A stretch of DNA of 64,000 nucleotides from Pezicula radicicola (taxonomy: Eukaryota; Ascomycota; Leotiomycetes; Helotiales; Dermateaceae), in contig PDUO01000036.1 in NCBI GenBank assembly GCA_003008705.1, forward strand, positions 505,968 to 569,967. The letters are read 5' to 3'. Both the position numbers and the translations under genes were made by a program. This document shows, one piece after another, positions 1 to 11,429 of the stretch. How positions within the stretch are numbered: position 1 is the first letter of the stretch; each line of letters begins with the position of its first letter. The notes below the pieces were generated by a model. That model ran no database searches and was not told the origin of the DNA. It saw only the letters and a list, made by a program, of their open reading frames with translations.

Positions 1-2092
1 GAGATCGAGCATGACGGGCCGTCATTTGATAAGCCTACGAACGGCAAACAACCATCCGCCCTCAAATGCGAGGTTAAAGAATACGAAGAACGCTATAACC
101 TAAAAGGCGAGAAGATATTGAAAGAAGTTGAGCCGAAAGTTGAAGTGGATGAGAAAGTAGAAGGCCAGGGATACGCAATGAATTCCTACAAACATTATGG
201 ACGAGACGGAACTATAGAAAGCAGACGACTCGAGATCATGTCGCCTTATATCAACGATGCTCTCCGAGCGGTAATCAAGCAATATCCATGGGTGAGCTTC
301 CAAGGCGAAACCATAATTCTTAATGGCTTACTACGATGCATCTTCCATTACCGCAAAGAACTTGAAGAGTACCGACAAAGGCACAATGAAAGTATCGCTA
401 AATTATACATTCATCTCCTTCTGCGTTTCATGGAGAAGGAGATGAGGAATTCAATCAGAGGATACAAAGCAAATGTTGAAGGGTCTGTTTCCAGCCCTGC
501 CATTGAATACAGCGATTTGTGGATGGTATTTCTCCCTGGGGAGCCCGTTATAACCGGACGAGACGAGATGAATCAAATATTAGAACTTGTCTCAACGACT
601 CTTGTCACACTATCCTCGGGAGGAACCATGTGGAGGATTACAGGTCGTTGTTTCACGCACGATGGAACACGTTTTGGATATTCCGATAAACATATCAATA
701 TTCAATCATACGAAGGGACGAAAGAGATTCGAAAATTACCAATCTTGCCATTGAGGTATTATGATAACGACGAGGCTACTCTTGAACGTGTACGACAAAC
801 GCATATTGCTCGAGGCAAAAAGTTCTGTAGTCTAAAGGGTAACCATCACCGGTCTTACAATGGCATCGCATTTGCGATTGGTGATGAGATAGAGCGGGAT
901 GACTGTGGGCCCAGCCCTCCACTGCCACCAGGAGCACCATACTTTACCTACAAACTGGAGACTGTCACGGTGAGAAATAAAACACTCACATTAATCTGCA
1001 TCAGCTAAATCTTGTTCCAGATAAATAGCCGCATAATGGTAGATAGCCACACATTTGGAGTCTTCAAGTCTCCAAACCGAGTCTGGTTAAATGAGCGCAA
1101 ACCACTCTGGTCAAACTCAGATGAAGATGAAATAAATTCGATAAGCACCGCGGATCTCATGATATGCGATTTCCAGATCCCAGGCTTTTCTCTCTTCGAC
1201 AAGAAATGGTGCTGGTTCGCTGTAGACTTCATACAAGATGTGGAGTTTAACGATATGGCCTTTAAGCAACTACTACTTCCCAAAAACCATAAGCAGCTCG
1301 TTCACGCTCTGGTGAAGAATCACGGCTCCGATGGTTTTGATGATCTGATTAAAGGAAAAGGAAAGGGACTTGTGTTTGTGCTTCACGGAGAGCCCGGAGT
1401 TGGTAAGACTTTCACAGCAGAAAGTATCGCGGATGATATCCGGAAACCGCTTTATGTTGTCAATTCAGGCGAATTAGGAGTCACGCCATATGACGTTGAA
1501 ACCAATCTCAACTCTGCTCTCAAGCTCGCAACACATTGGGGAGCAATTGTACTGATCGACGAAGCCGATGTCTTCCTAGAACAGCGAACTGTCCACGACC
1601 TAACAAGAAATTGCTTAGTATCTCGTGCGTAAACCTCATTTCCCCAATAAAAACATAAAAGCCCCGAAAGCTGATACCAACCCAGTATTCCTCCGAATCC
1701 TAGAATACTACGAAGGAATTCTCTTCCTCACAACAAACCGCTTAACAACCTTCGATCTCGCCTTCAAATCCCGCATCCATCTCGCCCTAAAATACTCAGC
1801 ACTAGACCCCCAACGCCGCAAAGAACTCTGGAAACTCTTCATTGATAGAACCTCCAAAGATACAGTAAAAACATGGGATGAGAATCTTCTAGATGATCTC
1901 GCGAAAGTGGCGCTTAATGGTAGACAGATTAAAAATGCTGTGAGGACTGCGAATACTCTTGCTAGATCTATGAAGGAGGAGTTNGGGAAGGAACATGTTG
2001 ATATTGTTTTGGAGACTATTAAGGATTTTGAGGGGGATTTGAATGAGGAGACTCAGGATGTTGTTGCTTTGAGGGATTCAGAGGGATTGTGA
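1..2092 (+). CDS. AAA-family ATPase, 5' end outside window
   Basis: The 3' portion of a large fungal AAA+ ATPase of the kind with an upstream DUF7025-like region followed by one AAA module. Coding runs from the left edge to 969, 1021-1624 and 1686-2092, with introns 970-1020 (51 bp) and 1625-1685 (61 bp), both GT-AG and phase consistent. Walker A (GEPGVGKT) is encoded near 1387-1410 and Walker B (VLIDEAD) near 1549-1575; after the second intron the reading continues through LEYYEGILFLTTNR, the sensor-1 region. A bp ambiguity (N) lies at 1984. The start codon is not in the window. The family is known from sequence but its substrates are not; ATP-driven protein remodelling is inferred from the AAA module only. 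Confidence 0.88.
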
Positions 2093-2848
2093 TGGTTTAT
2101 ATGAAGTGGGAGTGGTTGTGAATTAAGCGAGTATATTGGAGTTCTTGAGTTGACATTTATTAATTTTTCCTTCGTATAAATCTAGATACCTTGTTAAACA
2201 TTAGGGCCCAAATATTCTTGGGATGTAAAGAAATGTGTGTTTTAAGTGTAATAAGCCTCTGTTATTAATAAAATCTCTGTTGTTCCTTCTAACAGTTTAA
2301 CGTTTTAAGCTAGATTGTATATACTTTCTTAATCTTTCTTTCTTTTATTTTCATATACCTTGCCATTGAGCGCGTAAAACAGTAATTTATCAAAGGAAGG
2401 GTTGAACTATTAATTCTACAAATCTTAACGTTCTAGTATAGTTTCTATAATCCTTGTTTAATAATATTCTAAGGTGAACAAGAGTGCATTTATTATGTCT
2501 TTGAATTTTAGTTATTTAACCAACGTAGCAAACAATAATCTTCAAAATAGATTGCCCTAAAATGTTTTAAATCGTTGTAATGTGGATCTAGAAGATCTTA
2601 TTACTAAAGTGCTTGCTTAGGGTTCAGTACCACCTAGTACGGCCTGAAAGGATTAAGATATATTTGCTCTGCACTTTCTTCTAGAGACAATAGGTGTTTA
2701 GATGCACAGCAAGCATCTGGAGAATCTCTCTTGTTCTATGTTATTCTTAGCTCAAATGATGAATGTATACTCTTAGACAAAAGTTACCGCATGAGCTGGC
2801 TTATACGTGATCATTTCGAATAGCTATTTATTTAGTCATGGGAGATGG
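2093..2848. other. AT-rich intergenic stretch
   Basis: Downstream of the ATPase gene. Very AT-rich, stop codons in all frames, no gene seen; it looks like a 3' UTR followed by decayed repeat-derived DNA. Confidence 0.5.
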
Positions 2849-3230
2849 ATTTGAGTTACTCAGTTGATTTGGGTAACTTAGTTCGCCTAATCACAATAAT
2901 CTCTCATGAACAAATTAGTCGGTAACTTAGTGAGATCTTTGAAAGAGAGCTTCTCCCCAGCGTGAACGCCGAGCAAACAACTGTCGACTCAGCGCCGAGA
3001 CTCGACGACTAAGCGGTCGCTATGAGTCGTATACTCCAGATGGAATCTCATCCAGGTTCTTGTTGACTTTCAATTCCTTGACAACACCACACACGCCGAC
3101 AGATCTAAAAATCACTTTCGTCTCACCACCCATTTTGTGCGCCTTCCCCCAAGACTTCTTGCTCGTCACGTAAGTAATAAGCATATACTTGCACCCCATG
3201 AGTTACTCAGCTCAACTTAGTAACTCAAAT
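2849..3230. mobile_element. MITE-like element with ~30-bp imperfect inverted ends
   Basis: The left end reads ATTTGAGTTACTCAGTTGA and the reverse complement of the right end reads ATTTGAGTTACTAAGTTGA, followed on both sides by a second GTAACT block. The interval is about 380 bp with no coding capacity, which fits a miniature inverted-repeat transposable element. No clear target duplication was found, so superfamily is open. A close copy of one end occurs at 41651-41680. Confidence 0.5.
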
Positions 3231-3260
3231 AGCTAATCCACGAGATTGTAGTGCATAGCA

Positions 3261-3647
3261 ATGCCTGAGGCAGCACGTGACGACTGGCTGACAAAAGTAT
3301 TGGCGGCCATTCATGAATTTGAGACAAGCCCTCAACCCGTAAGCATCCAGCACAAGACACTTGAACAATAATAGCAGGTAGCTAATATAGACAAATAGAA
3401 AGAAGAATCTGAACGACGAATCATTAGGAGAATCAAGAGGTGGAGGCCACAGCCAAGTCCCCTTCGACAAGTCACGAACGTAGGGGAGGTAGAAGAGGAG
3501 GAACCAGAACCGCAAATCCAAGACGAGACGATTGCCGAGGAAGGTTCCGTCAGCCCAGAGGAACCAGTAGTACAACCACCAACCCCTGCAGAATCATCGC
3601 GACGACGTCGTCTACGACGGAAATTGAAACGTTGTGTGGTTATGTGA
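3261..3647 (+). CDS. doubtful small basic/acidic protein, 108 aa
   Basis: Two exons, 3261-3338 and 3399-3647, with a 60-bp GT-AG intron that has a GCTAAT branch-like site; the join is phase 0. The product starts MPEAARDDWLTKVLAAIHEF, has an acidic middle rich in Glu and Pro and ends in an Arg-rich tail (about 80-108). No family is recognised. It begins only 31 bp after a MITE-like end, so it could be a chance reading frame or a repeat-derived gene. Support is limited to the open frame and clean splice sites. Confidence 0.35.
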
Positions 3648-3722
3648 ATTAAGTAAGGTAGGTACGAGGGCTTATCATCCGAGCTACGAGTAGGCTTTAC
3701 GATAGTTCCATGAATCGCGCAC

Positions 3723-3729
3723 TATAAAG
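3723..3729 (+). promoter_or_regulatory. TATA-like box before the BTB-bromodomain gene
   Basis: A TATAAAG sequence about 185 bp upstream of the start codon at 3909, followed by a C/A/T-rich leader as is usual for fungal 5' UTRs. Assigned by position only. Confidence 0.3.
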
Positions 3730-3908
3730 AAAAAGCGGCTAATTTAGCAGTTTTCGTAGTCAACCACACAACCACAACATCATCTAATCTCATCACAGAA
3801 CCTCTCTTACTCGTACAACATCAACATCACCAACCTCATCAATTTAATGCCCCCAATCTCTTCAATCCGACACGCCTAAGAAATACGCCTCATCTCATAC
3901 TCATCAAG

Positions 3909-5229
3909 ATGTCTAAATACCAAGGCGTCGATCTCACTGCTGAGGCAGGAGAAACTGCTACCCCATTCTCATGGCAGTAAGTCACAGCGCGCGCTATCAC
4001 GTTCATCATTATATGGTAGATAAGATGAATCTGGTCTAACAAGAAACAGTACCCCCCATCCAATCTTCGTAATAATCCTCGTCGGCCAAGAAGAAATCCC
4101 GTTTGGCATTCAGAAAGACCTCCTCTGCACTCAATCACCCTACTTTCGCGACCTATTCAACCAAGAACAATGGGCCGATAAGATCGAGCACATCGTCAAA
4201 CTCCCCAACTACGACATCGATATCTTCGGCTGCTTTCAAAATTTCATATTCACCAACAAAGTCTATGATGGAAAGGTATTACCCAGCTATCAGATTCTAC
4301 TTGGAGTATGGAAGTTAGCAGTAGAATTAAGAATGGCTCCTCTACGTATCGCAGTCATGGACACCATGTCTGAACGAAGGACCCTCACCTCCACTATCCC
4401 AAGTACAGCTCTTCTAATCCAAGCATGGCAAGAAACAGCAGAAGGCAGTGGTTTACGATTAATGCTCATAAATTGGGCTGCAGAACATATGCGCGCCTCC
4501 CCCGAACTACGCAATACATTCGCCAGATCCCTACCCAAGGAAATTCTCAGCGAACTCGTCATTATCATGGCTGGCCTTCCAGTCCCCGTAGCACCACCAC
4601 AAGCCATCCAGCAAGTCTCCCATCAAACTACCAAACCAAATACCGCAAAGCGCGAAAACCCTACGGACGACGTCCCCCAATACCAAGGCACCAATAAACG
4701 CAGTCGCATCTCAGCAGTAGCCACAGCCAATGAAGACGACCTGGAATTCAAACCAAAACCCACCTCCACACCAACAACCACCAAGAAAGTCCCTCGTAAA
4801 TCTCAAGGCGGCCGACGCAGCACCCGTATCGAACTAAACGAAGAACCAAACCCAGAACGCGACATAGCATTCTGCTCCGACCTAATAACAAGAATGTTAT
4901 CCGCCCCAGGCTTCTGGACACGACTAGTAGCACCATTCAAGAACCCTGTCGACCCAATAGCAGACAACGTACCCAATTACTTCTCAGTTATAAAGAAACC
5001 AATTTGTCTTCGTGATATCAAGACAAAGATGGATGCGGGTCAATATTCTACAGCCCAGGAGTTTGAAGCCGATATGAGGCAGATATTTTCGAATTGTTAT
5101 GAGTATTGGACTCAGGAGGATGCGATTTTTAAATCTTGTGAGCAGCTTGAGAAGTCTTTTAATGATAAGTTTGCGGCACGAGATAAATGGAGGGGTGCTA
5201 CTATTAAGGCGGAGGTTATTCAGGATTGA
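3909..5229 (+). CDS. BTB/POZ and bromodomain protein, 415 aa
   Basis: Exons 3909-3976 and 4050-5229 with one 73-bp intron. Residues about 24-125 read as a BTB/POZ domain (IFVIILVGQEEIPFGIQKDLL, SPYFRDLFN, then an acidic/aliphatic core with FTNKVYDGKV). A charged, Thr/Lys-rich linker follows (about 205-290, with KKVPRKSQGGRRST). Residues about 294-395 form a bromodomain: PFKNPVDP, NYFSVIKKP, IKTKMDAGQYST and FSNCYEYW, where Asn371 matches the acetyl-lysine-binding asparagine. Known for the families: BTB mediates protein-protein contacts, bromodomains read acetyl-lysine. Inference: a chromatin-associated adaptor. The combination is unusual. The ATG is the first after the promoter and splices in phase. 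Confidence 0.88.
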
Positions 5230-6168
5230 GGAGTTAGGGGTAATTAGTGCGCAGGTGCGCAGGGGGTGTATCGTAGCGAAGGTGAGTGAAAGAGATATAT
5301 GTGTGGTATAGGAGACTCTGGACAAGTGGCCCGGGTTGAGTCGATACACACTGAGATGATGGCTTTGCATAGCTTAGGCGTTCTAGGCGATTCTCTTATT
5401 GAACTGCATTCGGAGTTAACACTTTCACTCTTTGCACATCTGCGATAAGAGCGCTGTTTGCAGAATAGCTCTTGTATTGAGTAGGAGTTAAGTATTTGTA
5501 GAGATAGTAATGAACTAGATTTCACTCAGGGTGCTGTTTCTTTGTTTTGGAAGCTGTTTGTTTTATGAAGTAGGGAGTGTGAGAACAGAAGAGCGATTTA
5601 TTGCTTGTATATCTTACACTCCATTGTTATCTCTAAGAAGTACAAAACAATCCTTCTTAAATACTGATCTGTGAAAGTACCTTGGGTAAGTGAAACCAGA
5701 TCAGTTACTAAAGTCATGTCAGTCACTCAAGTGAAGTGAGAAACAAGAGTACATTCTCGCGTACCAGCGCCAACATTCTACAGCAGTATCCACCCCACAT
5801 CTTACAATATCTCTTTATTTATTCAATTAGGACAGGTGTCCTAGTACACAAAAAATGTGGTTAAAACTAGTTTAAAGGATATAAAACTCTATCTCTTTGC
5901 GTTCTAGTAAGAAATAAAACACCGTGCTGCTCTTGTTGTTGGATATAGGTAAAGATATAAAGTAACTACATTATTTATTATAATAAGGATAGGACCACTG
6001 TCCTGTGGTTTAGCTCACGTGATAGTACACCGAGGCGAGGCTCACGTCGATTTTGTTTGTGATGACGCATCAACAATATTTGCCAATAAACCCTGTTCAA
6101 TACAACTCCATCATTACAGTTTGACATTCCATATGAAACTGAGCCCTGCGGAATCCGTCAGCATATAG
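5230..6168. other. intergenic, with a possible short fold-back repeat
   Basis: No gene seen. The palindrome TAGGACAGGTGTCCTA near 5828 and a diverged inverted counterpart (AGGACCACTGTCCT) near 5995 may be ends of a ~185-bp element, but the match is short. The distal part serves as promoter of the next gene. Confidence 0.4.
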
Positions 6169-8610
6169 ATGGACCCCTCAGTGCCTCCAAATGGCGTACA
6201 AAAGCCTTCGCGCCCTCGAAAACGAAGCAGGCTTCCCGTGTCCTGTAATCACTGTAGAATCAGAAAGTACGAACCACTCCTTACATACTATCACGAGTTT
6301 CATACTATTCTATCATCGTAGGATTCCACTGATGTTGTGTGATCAGGCTGAAATGCAGTCGAACCCAGCCATGCGATTCTTGTCTCCGAACAGGTGACTC
6401 CGACACTTGCCTTTACGCCTCACGACCCATCCGCCAGAACAATGACAATTCCCTCGATCAAAACACTAAGGAGATATTAACAGCTCGAATTACGAAGCTA
6501 GAAAACCTGTTGTTGTCTGCCATGTCAACTGACAAGAGCCTAATATCAATGTCTGCAGGAACTGATCATTCTGGAAACGTTATGAGCTATGCTCCAAACA
6601 TTTCTCCTAACCCTGACACTCGTAACTATAAAGAAAAGATCGAAGGAGTCCAATATATTAATGATGTGACAAGAGCTTTTGGATCGATGAAGGTTGATCA
6701 CGTGGAAAATCAAACTATTTATTTTGGTGGTGCTCATTGGATCTCCATCATGAGTGAAGTATGTCATGAAATTGACACTCTTACTATGCTTTGTTAATGG
6801 TTTCTGTCAGGTTGATGAGTTAAGGAGTCATCTTATAGATAATGATGAGCTCGAAAATGTGGCGCTCAAGAATAGAGCAACTTTGAGAAATGTTCAAACT
6901 CCTTCCAGCTTGTTACTAGGAATTGCCCCAGCCGCCACCCAAGAAGATATCCTTTCGCATATACCGGCACGAACGATAGTTGATGTATTTGTCAATCGAT
7001 TTTTTGAAGCCTATCGTATGACTATAGGTAAGTAAGTCCAATACAGACATACTTACTCAGACGTGTCTAATAGGCTATTAGCCTTCATTCACGAGCCAAC
7101 ATTTAGGAAAGAGGTAAGCTGACCTGTGAGTCCACGCTCTACTTAATACTCATTTTTGGATTAGTATGCCGATCATTGGAACAATCCAACAAAAACAAAG
7201 ATTATATGGCTTGGACTTCTATTCGCAATTATGCATAGTGCAGAAGTATCCTATGAAGAGGCAGGAGAGGTCTCTTTTTGGGACCAACATGACCTCTCAA
7301 GACCATCCACCGACTTTAAAACTCTCACAGTTCAATGCTTGATTGCGTCCGACTACACAAACCCAGTAGCCTACACAGTAGAGACGCTAATGTTATATAT
7401 TCAATTTGATGGGATAACATCGCCAGATCGAAGCATTGAGACGCCATTGATACTAGGGACCGCAATCCGGCTAGCAATGCGAATGGGAATCCATCGGAAC
7501 TCCAACGCACATCCAGGACTCACGCCTTTCCAGGATGAAATGCGACGCCGTCTTTGGGGCACAATTCTTATATCCGATACATTACATTCATTCCTGCTGT
7601 CCCTTCCGGCAACAATCGGTCAGATTGACTGCAATTGTGCAATGCCTAGAAATATACGCAATGATGAATTTGGACCTGACTCGACGGAATTACCACCCCC
7701 AAGGCCACTCACTGAGCACACCGAAGTCACTTACACAATTTTAAAATCTCGATTGGTTCTTGTTCTCAAGGAGATCATGAATCTCACTAATTACAATGAT
7801 AATCTGAGTGAGGAACAGATTCGCAAGTGTGAAATTACTCTTTCTGAAGCCCAGGCAACAATACCACCATTCCTCCAAGTTTTCCCTGCCGAAGAATCAG
7901 CCTCAGTTTCTGCAACTATCCAAAGCCAACGCATAGCCTTCGACCGAGTATATCAACTAAGCAGATGCATGTTATATCGTAAATTTCTTCGTCGAGCTCG
8001 CACCAACCCTTCAGTTATGCAATACCGTCTATCGTGCATTGATGCAGCACTAAAACTACTACGCCATCAAGCAACACTATTCGTCAATTTCAACCACATG
8101 TTCTCACGAACTGTAATGAGACGGCACAAGCTTACTAACCCAACTCTAGATTTCTTTGTTGCTGGGATGGTTATTGCTTTGGATCTTTATTATGGCTTAG
8201 AAGCCGAATCCAGGGCTCCGATTCTAAATCCTCAAGCTTCGGGAGATTTCTCTAATCGCGTGGAGATGACTGCGGCGCTCGAGACTTCAAATCAGTTTTG
8301 GGGGGTGACTAAAGATGATTCCGTGGAGGCTGCAAAAGCTTACGGTATATTTTCCTTCGTATTGCAGAAAGTTGGGAGTCAATCGGGACCAGACGCCTGG
8401 GCCACTGAAATCGAGTTCCCAAATAATACTTTAGGGCCGTCAGAAAATGGTCTAGAGTTTGATTGGGTGAGTTAAGTTGTTTGCGTGAGTCTGGGCAGAT
8501 CTGTGACATATAGCTGATCATGAGAATAGGATGGCTGGAATGCGTACGTTGGGAATGACATGGATTTTGACGCATTTCTACAATGGCCACCAACGGCGGA
8601 CCGAGTCTAG
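6169..8610 (+). CDS. Zn2Cys6 transcription factor, 713 aa
   Basis: Six exons fit in phase: 6169-6266, 6347-6758, 6811-7027, 7082-7113, 7165-8466 and 8530-8610. The N-terminus holds a basic stretch and a binuclear zinc cluster with cysteines at 26, 29, 36, 42, 45 and 54 (CNHCRIRKLKC then CDSC). The central region matches the fungal-specific transcription factor domain (IETPLILGTAIRLAMRMGIHRN followed by RRRLWGTILISD). The C-terminus ends in a WNAYVGNDMDFDAFLQW-type motif that is common in this family and is only reached by using the last intron. Nuclear DNA-binding regulator by family. It lies upstream of an SDR gene in the same direction. The 32-nt exon is the least certain part. Confidence 0.85.
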
Positions 8611-8727
8611 CGATCTTACGCTACCCACAACTCTTCTTTATTCAATGAGTACTGGAGCTCGAGTCAATAAAATAGTAAGAACTAGTTGGATTTACCTTCC
8701 ATTAAGGTATACGTGAAAGAGCTAGCA

Positions 8728-8840
8728 CGGGGTCGGAGATACCGGGTACAAAATCAAGCGAGACATGATTGGAGGGACAGTCTGTCAGGGGGTCGGATTT
8801 ACCATACGGAGTTGTAAACAGACAGGGGGTCGGAAATACT
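8728..8840 (+). repeat. three direct copies of a GGGGTCGGA motif
   Basis: Copies at about 8729-8742 (GGGGTCGGAGATAC), 8788-8802 (GGGGGTCGGATTTAC) and 8825-8839 (GGGGGTCGGAAATAC). Two are preceded by CAG/ACAG, extending the match. They lie between the Zn2Cys6 gene and the SDR gene, upstream of the TATA box of the latter. The CGG core is the usual half-site of zinc-cluster factors, so they may be operator-like sites; that is inference. Confidence 0.5.
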
Positions 8841-8894
8841 TCAAGATATCCGTGAGTGCGTCATGATTTACAGCAGTGCAATACTTATCCCAGA

Positions 8895-8900
8895 TATAAA
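8895..8900 (+). promoter_or_regulatory. TATA box of the SDR gene
   Basis: A TATAAA sequence 150 bp upstream of the ATG at 9045, followed by a C/T-rich and A-rich leader. Position and sequence fit a fungal core promoter. Confidence 0.4.
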
Positions 8901-9044
8901 ACCCGTTCAGTCGAACAATACTTCTTCATTATTCTGTCAATTATCTCCAGAATTTCAACACTAAATTCAATTCAACCAAACATCTCAAAAAATCCAAAGC
9001 AACTTCTCAAACTCCCGATTTTATTAACTCAAAACCAGAAAAAA

Positions 9045-9979
9045 ATGTCTTTACCCCCACATACCGGATACATGTTCACCAAGACCTTACACAATGACAT
9101 CAACCCTTCAACCGATCCCACCAAATCCGACCTCTCTCAACCCTCCAAAGTAGTGCTCATCACCGGAGCCGGTCGCGGCATTGGACGATCCATCGCATTA
9201 AGATATGCTGAAAGCGGAGTTGCATGTATAATCATATGCGCACGCACAGCCTCAGAATTAGATGAGGTCGAGACCTCCATCAAGAAGCTCAATTCAAGTG
9301 TCAAAGTCCGCAAATTTCCTCTCGACATTACGAATGAGTCTCAAGTTGTTGCGGCCGCTGAGGCAGTGAAGAAGGAGGAGGGAAGACTAGATATCTTGAT
9401 TAACAATGCCGGTGTCAGCGCTCCTTGGGTACCCATCACAGAGAGTAATCCAGAGGAATATTGGCAAACTTGGGCTGTGCATATTAAAGGAACGTACTTG
9501 ATGCTTAATACCTTTTTACCGTTGATGGTGAAGACGGCGACTGTTAGTGGGACTGTGGATGTCATTAACGTGACTTCAATTGGAGCTCCATGACTTTTTA
9601 TGGAGCTTCTGCGTATCAGACGTCGAAGTTTGCTCTTTTGAGACTTAGTGAGTTCGTTGAGGTTGAGTATGCGGATAAGGGTGTTAATTGTTTCTCGGTT
9701 CATCCTGGGGCTGTTCTTACCGAGATGTCGAAGGGGGTCGATACCATTAGACCGAGTAAGTTTATCGTCGATAGATTCGTTCTTGTACTTCTCTAATTCT
9801 TCGTAGTGCTCGTTGATACTCCTGATCTCTGTGGAGGGTTCATTGTGTGGCTGACCAAGGGGGGAAGAAGGTGGTTGAATGGGAGGTATTTAAGTGCGAC
9901 TTGGGATGTTGATGAATTGGAGGCTAGGAAGGATGAGATTGTCGAGGGGGACAAATTGAAAGTAAGAATGGTTGTCTAG
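9045..9979 (+). pseudogene. short-chain dehydrogenase/reductase, frameshifted
   Basis: A classical SDR of about 300 aa. The Rossmann motif TGAGRGIG (about residue 40), the NNAG motif, the NVTS active-site strand and the YQTSK catalytic Tyr-Lys motif are all present. The first three are in one frame and YQTSK is in another: the first frame stops at 9591-9593, while the continuation FYGASAYQTSK starts in the frame one base earlier. A one-base loss near 9587-9590 explains this; no GT-AG intron removes the stop without deleting conserved residues. An intron at 9756-9806 then joins to a normal C-terminus (DTPDLCGGFIVWLTK). It is either a recent pseudogene or an assembly error. The substrate cannot be told from the sequence. 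Confidence 0.75.
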
Positions 9980-10293
9980 TTTAAGTTTCAATCAGGGTTT
10001 TGTTTTTGATAGAGGATAGCTCTCGTTTGTGACGTTGTGACATTTCAAAAATCTTACTGGTCCGATCTCAAAGTGTTACGGACAGGGGCGGTTAAAAGTG
10101 TCAAGTATACCTGTACGTTTGTGCAGGATATTTAAGAAGCATACTAGTAGCAGTACTTTTGAACATAAATTAGAAAGGCATAAAACAAGTAGCAGTGATG
10201 TTGCGTACGAAAATGCAGAGTACACTATAGGTAGGATTACTTTTGTGTAGGAAAGTGAAAAGCTTTAAGCATATAAAGGTATTTACTAGGTAA
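9980..10293. other. convergent intergenic gap
   Basis: 3' ends of two convergent genes. Nothing gene-like; a GGACAGGGGCGG stretch near 10080 resembles the flank of the triple motif upstream. Confidence 0.4.
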
Positions 10294-11429
10294 TCACTTC
10301 AACACAACCGCATCCCACAATCCATCTAAATCTTCCATCCACTCCAAATCCCCAATCTGCATCCCATCACTTTTAGAAACCTCCCAGCACTTCTCCATAA
10401 TCTCTAGCGCTCGCCAAATCATGCACGGTGACTGAAAGTCAATACCCGACGAGGTGACCATATCCCGGAAGGACTGCTGTTGCTTCTCAGTTGTTGCCAT
10501 ACAGCCAGTGATACATAATGGCCATACAAGAATTGGAAACAGTGTACGGTCAGGAAGGAATCGGAAGTTAAATGTCCACTGGAAGACCAATTTTTTAACG
10601 GTAGGAAGTGCCCGTGAATCTGTGCCGTAGAGCGCGATATTAAGATTATCAATGCGGCGTGAACGTAGAGGCTGGTTACCCAAATCTCCATTCGCTGTAA
10701 GTGTACTTCGGCTTCAGTTTCAGCAGGTTGGATTTCCGTACGATCCGGCGTATGAGTAGTTTTTGCCAATTCGGTATATTTCTGTACTAAACACCGTAGG
10801 CCTTCTTCTAGATGGTTCTGTAATTCATTTGCTTTGGAGTGGAAACCGTTGGTCTCGCTAAGATGATTTGATAGTTGATCTTGACCCTTTTGCTTTCTTA
10901 ACGTATGAATTTCATCTATGAGGACTTTTACCCAATTATCACAGCTTACTACTGGACTTGGTGCGGGATCTCGGCTAACTTGATTTTTCAAGTTTGAAGG
11001 AATAGACTGTAGGTTTGAGGTTGCCGCGGAGGGACATGAACTTGAATCTACAATCAAGGATTCCTGCAAGCACTCCTTTTCAGATCTCGTCCTTTCGCTC
11101 GCAGGTACTCGTACATACTTCTGAGATAAGTATGAGTCTATAGTAGTCTCTTGTGATTGCCGACGACGTTTGGCTATGGCTTCCAGAGCCCGGGACCGTC
11201 TTTGACTATCATTCTTAGCTTTGATGACCGCGCTGATCTCGATGGACATCTGTTTTTCTTTCTCTCCGCCATCCATAAACTCTGGTTTCTCATTGCTGTC
11301 ATTAGAGCGATAACATATAATTTCCAATCTCTCGCATGTTGCGCAAGATGGGAACCTTTCGTCGCATTTCTTGTGGCGTAATTTACAAGTCCAGCAGCTA
11401 TTATTGTTTACTCGCTTCGTTGATGGCAT
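10294..11429 (-). pseudogene. Zn2Cys6 transcription factor, frameshifted
   Basis: Reading starts at the ATG at 11429. The zinc cluster has cysteines at 12, 15, 22, 29, 32 and 39 (CWTCKLRHKKC, then CATC). A basic nuclear-localisation-like stretch (KRRRQ) follows, then a low-conservation linker and a C-terminal Fungal_trans_2-like region. Between about 10640 and 10660 the reading must change frame: WVTSLYVHAALI is in the first frame and LNIALYGTDSRALPTVKKL in the second, after which conserved text (PLCITGCMATTEKQQQSF) runs to the stop at 10294. A 60-bp GT-AG candidate there does not change phase, so it does not help. A one-base deletion or assembly error is the simplest reading. It is divergent from the Gal80-like gene. 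Confidence 0.75.

Noticed and set aside
10620..10700. 60-bp GT-AG candidate intron in the second zinc-cluster gene
   Set aside because: Its length is a multiple of three so it cannot join the two frames, and it would delete conserved residues.
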